The notes below the pieces were generated by a model. The model had not been told where the DNA came from. It worked only from the letters and a program-made list of their open reading frames with translations, and did not search any database. From positions 47,053,169 to 47,117,168 of the forward strand of contig OX485806.1 of assembly GCA_950295325.1 (NCBI GenBank): a stretch of 64,000 nt of DNA, in the 5' to 3' direction. The stretch's first letter is position 1. Every line of letters begins with the position of its first letter. The stretch is from Polytrichum commune. Lineage: Eukaryota; Streptophyta; Polytrichopsida; Polytrichales; Polytrichaceae. The position numbers were made by a program, and so were the translations under genes. This document shows, one piece after another, positions 57,061-64,000 of the stretch.

Positions 57061-58997
57061 GAATGAAGATTTTTACATCCCCGGATTATGATGAAGTACA
57101 CCATAAAATGCTTGAATGCTATCTCATACAACCGTTGAGGATAGCGACTCATGATGAATTACTTACAAAAAGTAAACCAACGGTAATAATAGGAAATTAC
57201 CATATTCAGCCACTACCAAAAGGGACCTCGAATGAGCGATTATCCAATGGAATACAAACAATGGAAACGAAAGGTTTTATTATTCAATTATTGACAAGAG
57301 GAGATAATTTCAACAAGAATGTGCCACACAAACAACCATTAGATGGTTCAACCGCAAGCACACTTTACAATTATGATACGACCACATACAACGCCCATGA
57401 CAAGTACGAAACCATGAAGAACGTCTCAAAACATAACACGGCCAACATGTTAACCATACGATGGTTACAATACGTGTGTAAGAATTGGTACCTAATCCTT
57501 ATGGTATTATTAACCCGCAATTGGTACTTACCACAATGGAATTCATTCATCCATTCACCACAATGGAATACGCCACCTAGAGGCCAGGTCGATACTCACA
57601 GGCTCAAAGAACCTAGCTGGAACTGCCAACAAGTATCAAGAAAACTAACTGAATTACCAAACTACATCATCACTGGAGCTGCACCAAGGACACCAATAAC
57701 AAACTCACCCAAGCTATTTTTAGAGAACCTCGTCAGTTCCAGTTCAAAATTGCTTAGGGAAGGTCCGTCTTGTTCAGGCTCAAAGAACCTTTTTGTCTTA
57801 TCCAAGAAGGGTTATCAGTTTAGCCATTTCGAAGCATTCGAGAAGTTTTTTGAGTCACTTGATTCAGCCCCCAACACTTGTCAAGTTCAAGAAAGAATTG
57901 GTTCCATAGAGTCAGGTTGTTTATCTTTTCAACTAATAGGGTGGATTAGCTTTTGCAAATTTGGGTCAAGGACTGACACAATGAAGTTAATTCCCAAAGA
58001 AAAAGGGAAAGCGGTCATGGCTAGGTCAGTCAAGGAGATCATTTTCAGTACCAAAATGGCAGCCTTAGATTACGAACCAACACGAGAAAAGGAGATTTTT
58101 TTACAGTTGATAGGGTTAGATAGGTTTGTGACAAGAGTCACTTGGGAAATATTGAATGAGCAAGTAGTCAGAGAGGTCATTGAAAATTTAAACATAGAAA
58201 CTATGGAGACAAAACTCAATGGGAGGACAATACCCATCTTCGGCAAGACATGGAGGAAGGACATGATGGTTGTGTTTTACTTAAACACATATTCTGCAAA
58301 GCGGGAACCTGGCACACCCAGAGTGAGAGCTGTTGATCTATTCCCAAACATCAACGACAAAATGAAGAACAAACTGGGCACCTGCAAAATCATGGAGTGC
58401 ACCATTCCTGAGGCAAGAAAGCCCCTCAAAATTTTCAACTCTTTGTTCTTACTCAAAACTAGTGCCAATACAATGTCATGCAATGCAGTAGTTCACATTC
58501 AAGATGCTCTCAATGGAAAAGAAGTGGACTGGCCTGCATTATTTTGTGAATACATCAAAATGGAACTCATTTCTCTCAAGGAAGGATTGTACAAAGAAAA
58601 AGGTACTAATATGAGGACACTAGTGGGACCTCCACTCACTATGTTATTGACCACTAATGAATTTCTCACGGTCCAACAAGAAATTGAGGCATGCATGTTG
58701 GTTGATTTCATAGAGGAACCAATTTCCAAAAAGAGGAAAACCCAACCATCAATGGAATTCACCACAGGAGAGACATCAAAAACAAAAGAACCTCCACAGA
58801 TTTTGGTGGCCATAGCCGAACCAGCCCTGGCTAAACCAATACCAGTTCCTAACATCATTATCGATTTAGGAAAACCCGTACATGTTAAACCATACTCATC
58901 CAAGAAACAAGAAATACCTAAAACCTTGAGTGCTGCAAAGGAGCCTACATTAAACAAAAATGTGCTTATAAGCACAATGGAGAATGGCACACTGTAA
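57061..58997 (+). pseudogene. Unrecognised domain after integrase, W element
   Basis: Continues the GPY/F frame to a TAA at 58995-58997. A glutamine/threonine-rich spacer leads to a folded-looking region (about 57720-58700) with FSHFEAFEKFFESL, EIFLQLIGLDRFVTRVTWEI, METKLNGRTIPIFGKTWRKDM and VDWPALFCEYIKMEL, then LVGPPLTMLLTTNEF and a proline/lysine-rich linker. No family is recognised with confidence; the layout is reminiscent of the extra frames in Tat/Athila/Ogre elements. The same frame carries on past the stop. Confidence 0.55.
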
Positions 58998-59012
58998 CCA
59001 GACTTAGCACCA

Positions 59013-61643
59013 TTGAACAACATTCTACAGAAATTTCGCAACACCACCAACCTGTTGGAGAATTGGATCACAAACATTTTGAACTCAACCAGCAAAGAAG
59101 CACAGCAGCCACTCAATGCAGACAGAGCACATCCAAATCAGGTTCAAAACAAGCAGAGAATCATTGCATATTTTGACCAGACTACTCCCAACTCACAAAC
59201 AAAGCTTTCAAAATTAAAAACCCAAGATTGGGAATTACATTACAAAATTGTCGCCGCAGAGGAACACCATCCTCTGATTGCTGAGACTACAGGGCATAAA
59301 TGTCAACAAGAACTCTTTCGAGGCCAAGCCCAAGCCTTACAAAAACATCTACAGAACCAACACCGAACAACGCTCCAAGGCAACGGCAACCAGTTGCACA
59401 CTAATCCACGCCGAATCGACATTCAATCGCCATCAGCTACTCACACCGCAACACTGCAACGAAGCCCTCACGAGCACGTGTCAGCAGAAGAACGGAACCC
59501 TCCATTCAACACACCTGCTCGCCCAAAACAACACCTCCTTTCACACAAAGTGCAACCTGATTGCACCATATTACAAAGCCAAGATCAAATTGCAGCGGAT
59601 CCCAGCAGAATTCAAGACGAAATTGCAGCAGCAGTCGAGGCCGAAGCTAATCGACTTCCGTACCGCAAACCTGCACTCCATAAGGCGACTACAAGGGAGG
59701 CACAAATGGTCATCAAACCAGAAGAAAACTTCCGACTTCGCCAGAAACTGGAGCCCCTACAATCAACACACAACGCCGCAGAACAGAGTAGTAACCACAT
59801 CGCCGAAGCGAACCAACCACTCCACACCGCCGCACTGCAGGAAACCAACAAAACTCGACGCCAGAACGAAGATCTACACAACCAACACACAGCCAAGAGT
59901 GAGCAACTCAAAAAAGTGAACCTACTACTTCAACCGCAACTTGATAAACTACGAAAAGAGCACACAACAACCCTTCAACGAAATGAGCAGATCACAACAG
60001 AGAGCGATGACCTTAAACAAAAAGCGGCGATACTACAAACAAAAGTAGCTGCAACACTGGAACGAAGCAACCTGATAGACGAAGATAACAAGCAAAAATC
60101 AATCCTATACGCAGCGGCACTAGACAAAATCCACTAGCTTATCGAAGAGAACTCGCTTCTCCGAAGCCAGCATGTCGCCGAACTCGGCAACCTGCACGGC
60201 CAACAGATCGCGGAGGAAGCCAAAAAAATCGCCGAAATCGAGAATATTTAACGACTTCAGTACAAAATCGATCTTTTACAAACAGAATGTGCGATTGAAG
60301 TGGAGCGTAATTGCCACATCACGGTGTCACTTCATAACAACCAGAAACTCACAGAAGAGTATAGAAGAGTTGCCGAACAAATGAAAGAGGTCCAGCGGGA
60401 GAAAAATTTCATACAAACCCAGTATGAAGCAGCTGTTCAACTCACGGCAACCCTCCAACAAAAAGAGCAGGAGCACCTGGACCGCATACAACAGGACCGT
60501 CGACGCCAAGCACAGGTCACAGTCATCGCCGAACACCGACTTCGGCAAACTTCAACCCAAATTCGAAGAACAGTTTCTGACCTTCGAAACCAAACAACGG
60601 AACAGTTACGAACACTTCAGGGGGAGATCACAGATTACAACACACAACTCAACAAGCTAGCCACACAGGTACATGCAAATCCTAAAAGGATAATGGAACT
60701 TGCTAAGATTGAAGCTTTTGAATTATGGCTTCAAAAACAACCTGCAACAGAGGAACAGATCTTTGCACAAACACTGCTACACAGAGTCACAACCAAAATC
60801 CATCACACACTTAGAGCCCTCAGAACGGAACTATACCAGGTGACAGCAGAGATAGATGAATTTCAAGCCAAGATTGAACAACAAGAGGAAGAAAGAGCAG
60901 ATCCTTACGCATTAGAGCGTCTCTTAGGGTTTGATAAGGTTGAAGATCCAGGAAATGCTATTACAATAACAATGCAAAATCTGCTACCCCCAGTTAGTAT
61001 TTTTCAATACTACAGAGCATTCAAACCTATGATCTTGAGATGGAGCAGCCTTCCTGACATTCGCAACAAGACACACTTATCACAGGAACAGTTTCAAGCA
61101 TTATGGCAAAAAGCCAACTCCGCGGCCAGAGATCTGCTCGTATTCATGTGGATTTTGAAAGATTTAAATGTTCCAAAGGGCGTGGTCGAGGTGACCACAG
61201 CAAACCCACCATTTTACCTTACCAGATTTTGCATAGCGGCACTTACACATATGAGCAAGCACCATGAAGAATTCTACACCAACATTGACAACAGAAACTC
61301 TCTACCACCCTTAGATCCATATGAACTAGAAGTGATAAGGGAGATACAAGAGATGGCAAATTCGCAATACCCAGAATTCCTATCAGCACTTGAGGTCTTA
61401 GCAGGAGAAGAAACAACATTGTTACATGAAGCAAGCCAACATCACCAAAATCTCAGTAGAAAATTTTCGGACTCTTTTCCACAGACTTTTCACAGGATCC
61501 AATTACATGGTTACATTACAAGGGCATTAGAGGACAGAAAGCACACATTAGAGCAGAGGCAGATTTCAACACCGCATTCTAGAACCCTCCTCTATCTTCC
61601 TCAATATGATCCTAGGAGCATGCGAATTCCTAAAAGATCCTGA
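59013..61643 (+). pseudogene. Long coiled-coil protein with a C-terminal globular region, W element
   Basis: Same frame as the preceding region, broken only by TAA at 58995, TAG at 60135 and TAA at 60249. From about 59700 to 60900 it is almost pure predicted coiled coil (NLLLQPQLDKLRKEH, DDLKQKAAILQTKVAATLERS, EYRRVAEQMKEVQREKNF). The final part (60900-61640) is globular: LPPVSIFQYYRAFKPMILRWSS, ARDLLVFMWILKDLNVPKG, YLTRFCIAALTHMSKHHEEF. No enzyme motif is visible. A structural or gag-like role is a guess. It ends 18 bases before the polypurine tract. Confidence 0.6.
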
Positions 61644-61660
61644 GGACAGGATCTAACCCT

Positions 61661-61678
61661 AGGGGGGGGGGGATAAAA
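61661..61678 (+). promoter_or_regulatory. Polypurine tract, W element
   Basis: A run of eleven G (61662-61672) followed by ATAAAA immediately precedes the LTR start TGTTGAAGACA at 61679. Confidence 0.75.
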
Positions 61679-64000
61679 TGTTGAAGACATCAATGACAAA
61701 CAAGTGAGAGTGAGGAAATGCGCATTGAATCTCGATCTACACCAAGCATACAAGAGCATGAAAGGATTCACAAGGAAGAACACCAATGGAAACACCGAAG
61801 AGAGCTCTCCAAAGCTCGGCCATGGAATTAGGCCCTCTTTCCACGGAGATACAAGGAAGTCGCGCAGTTATAGGGTCCCTTACCCCACGGCAATGGGTCC
61901 CCAGCGGTTTAGTGTAGGAAAACTTAGAATTTAGAGATAGGAACTATTATGTAAGTATGAAAGGGCTTATATGAGGAGTATCTAGGGGTATATAGGGATA
62001 TTATGAAGTATGTAGAACTAGAATTACATTCCATTAGTATAAGTATATGGGATTTTGTCAAAGAGAATTATGAAAGAAGAATATTAAGCAATTACGAGAA
62101 GTATAAGGACATATAGGAATATGGTACATTCTACTAGTATGATCATTGGAATTTAAATCAATCAATATGAAGATTTGATGGATTCTCAAAAAGGATTTGG
62201 AATGTAGCCACGACAAAGATATAGTGGAATCTTAGAAAGACGAACATTAAAACGGTTATAACCGTTTATGTTAGATATCATCTACCTATGTTGGAGATAG
62301 GTAGTTATCTAGGAAAGTGGAGTTAACAACCATTTTAAATATAGATTTTGGGTTAGGAAGAAAAGACTATATAAGGGAAGCAATTTTAGGAGATCACACC
62401 TCATTTTCAATACGATGAAGTTATCTTAAATTTGAGTGTCAGGAATCACTTGAAACTTTTGTAACTCTCCTCTCGAGGAACTTTTTGCAATATACTTATA
62501 TTTTCTACAACATGAGTGATCTCCCTTTCTTTCTCTCTTTCTCAAATTGAACTACGAGTTGTCAATTGGTACTTGTGACTTAAGTGATTGATAAACGAGA
62601 GGAGAGTAGGTGTTTTGAGAAATAACTCAAAGTATTAGTGTGAGGGTGAGAACAAAACGCTCAAGAATAGTTGGAGTATCAATGGAACTTTGAGAGGAGT
62701 TGTTATGAGTAGTAACGTCAATTTAACTTGAACGTCGGAATTACAATTAACTCTCAAAAGTGGAACTTATCATTGAACTCCTCAAAAGGGAATTATAAAT
62801 ATACATGTGATTGTATGTTTGAAGAATTATATGCATGTTATGGACGATTAAAGTGAAATTTCTTAACGATTACAAACTCCTTCAAAAGAGGAGGAATTTA
62901 TTATCATAAACTACATAATTAACTTACAAGTATTATGCATATTATATTATATAACATATGTTTGAGAATTGAACTTATTTTATGATTAACAAGAATGATG
63001 AAGACATTAATTTACATCAAAGTTTGAATCTATATGAATGAAGTAATATTGATATGAAATAATCTACTTACTACAATTGTTATTGGAACTTCTTTCTTTA
63101 AATTTCTTTGTGAGTTGTTGGATGTCATTATAATTTGAAGGATTATCTATTCAAGAGAAGATCTCTCTCTCTCTTGAGCAAAACTCAAGAGAGATAGGTT
63201 TACTTCTCGTCATCAAGAAACACTTTGTAGTAAAAGTGATTTTTCTCTTAAGATACTTTGTGAGTTGTTGGATGTCATTACAAGTGAAGGATCAACTATA
63301 AAAAAAACAGTTCTCTCTTTTGAATAAACTCAAGAGAGTTGTAATTATTATCGTCATCAAGAAATACTTTGAAATTAAACGTGACATTGCAAAACAATCA
63401 ATGATGTGTTCATGAAATTATAATTACTATATGCATACATGTCAAGCTATAATATTATAAGTAGTAACACTTGAGCTTAAAAAGGAAGACTCAAGAATAT
63501 TAGATCTTCTTCATCATTATAAGATTATTATCATTTGTGTGATTGATGTTTATGAACTACGAACCTTAAGGATTCATATAACTTATTGAAAACTATATTA
63601 TTATCGAGGATATTGTTACACCTCTTGAAGCTTTCTTTAAATCTAATGGTTCTTATTATCAATGATCCCTTACATTGACAGTAAGAATTAAGATAATGAG
63701 ATTGTGTTCACTCCAATAATTATATTCATATCATAAGGAGAAAAACAATATTATTAATTCGAGACCGAACATATTAATGAGGCACGGTAGTTCTCAAACG
63801 AATATAAATTTACGTGATGTCTCATCGTCAGTCATCTTGAGCTAAATTTCAAGGGAACGACCCACATGGTACATCAAGCATCCAAAATACACACCCATTC
63901 AACACCTGAATCAAAGTTGAGAATCAAGTTCACACATGTAGGCTCTCGACATTGAGAGCATCCAAAACACAAAACCATTCAAAACCAGAATCCAGGTTGA
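61679..64000 (+). mobile_element. 3' LTR of the W element (runs off the window)
   Basis: Starts TGTTGAAGACATC after the polypurine tract. A good TATA box CTATATAAG lies at 62367-62375, about 690 bases in, followed by pyrimidine-rich leader-like sequence; AT-rich sequence continues to the end. No second LTR is available for comparison, so its length is unknown. The small open frame at 61704-61934 is probably chance. Confidence 0.6.
63106..63385 (+). repeat. Tandem duplication of about 146 bases in the W LTR
   Basis: CTTTGTGAGTTGTTGGATGTC recurs 146-150 bases apart (near 63108 and 63258), followed each time by a CTCTCTTGAG...CTCAAGAGAG hairpin (about 63168-63194 and 63313-63338) and CGTCATCAAGAAA. 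Confidence 0.75.

Larger units (their letters stand above)
53426..64000 (+). mobile_element. Family W Ty3/gypsy element, 3' part (RNase H to 3' LTR)
   Basis: Enters from satellite P1 in the middle of RNase H and runs to the window end: RNase H, five integrase zinc modules, catalytic core, two GPY/F modules, a long extra reading frame, polypurine tract (61661-61673) and 3' LTR (from 61679). 53404-56385 is one uninterrupted frame apart from nonsense codons, and 56519-61643 is another. The 5' half (gag, protease, RT, 5' LTR) is absent. The order RT-RNase H-integrase is of Ty3/gypsy type; the extra 3' frame recalls Tat/Ogre-type elements. Confidence 0.8.

Noticed and set aside
59278..59919. Second overlapping frame of 213 codons within the W coiled-coil region
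   Set aside because: It overlaps the main frame, which continues in register for 5 kb; this one starts and ends arbitrarily and is composition-driven.

Overview
The window looks like repeat-dense nuclear DNA from a streptophyte (green plant lineage), probably a large-genome non-flowering plant or close relative. The evidence is a plant-type initiator-Met tRNA primer-binding site (TGGTATCAGAGC), Ty3/gypsy elements, Mutator-like (MULE) transposases with short GT-AG introns, solo LTRs with 5-bp target duplications, and satellites. I found no convincing host housekeeping gene, rRNA, tRNA, CRISPR array or prokaryotic operon. Most coding sequence is decayed transposon protein.

Layout. 0-1 kb: a fragment of a Myb/SANT-like gene. 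1-2.1 kb: an LTR of family Y. 2.4-14.6 kb: a minus-strand Ty3/gypsy element (DNMT element, copy 1) that carries a complete-looking cytosine-5 DNA methyltransferase domain between gag/protease and reverse transcriptase. It is broken by two 2.8-kb family Z insertions (TSDs ACCGG and ACCTG) and by a family X LTR plus X internal fragment. 14.7-15.9 kb: LTR Y2, separating copy 1 from a head-to-head, plus-strand copy 2 (15.9-21.8 kb). Copy 2 has gag, zinc knuckles, protease, a truncated methyltransferase, RNase H, integrase and a PHD-finger-like tail. 22-31.6 kb: mostly featureless, with a lysine-rich gene fragment, an inverted repeat and three X LTRs. 31.6-37.2 kb: MULE1 (decayed). 37.2-38.9 kb: a 96-bp tandem repeat and a palindrome-centred satellite (P1). 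38.9-44.9 kb: a minus-strand family X gypsy element whose 5' LTR and PBS identify the X LTRs; it contains two solo X LTRs in opposite orientations. 44.9-46.3 kb: satellite P2. 46.4-52.4 kb: MULE2, nearly intact. 52.4-53.4 kb: P1 again. 53.4-64 kb: the 3' two-thirds of another gypsy element (family W). Its pol has five consecutive copies of the integrase zinc-binding module and two GPY/F modules, followed by a very long extra reading frame with coiled coils, then a polypurine tract and a 3' LTR.

How it fits together. The window is a nest of transposons in transposons, so relative ages can be read from who interrupts whom. The most unusual points are: (1) a gypsy family that carries its own DNMT3/DRM-like methyltransferase and, in one copy, a PHD-like histone-reader tail; (2) a gypsy pol with serially amplified integrase modules; (3) two satellite subfamilies whose central palindromes differ in both arms at once yet stay perfectly symmetric; (4) a small stem-loop in Z LTRs and in the DNMT-element leader whose stem covaries while the loop is conserved. 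All similarity statements were made by eye.
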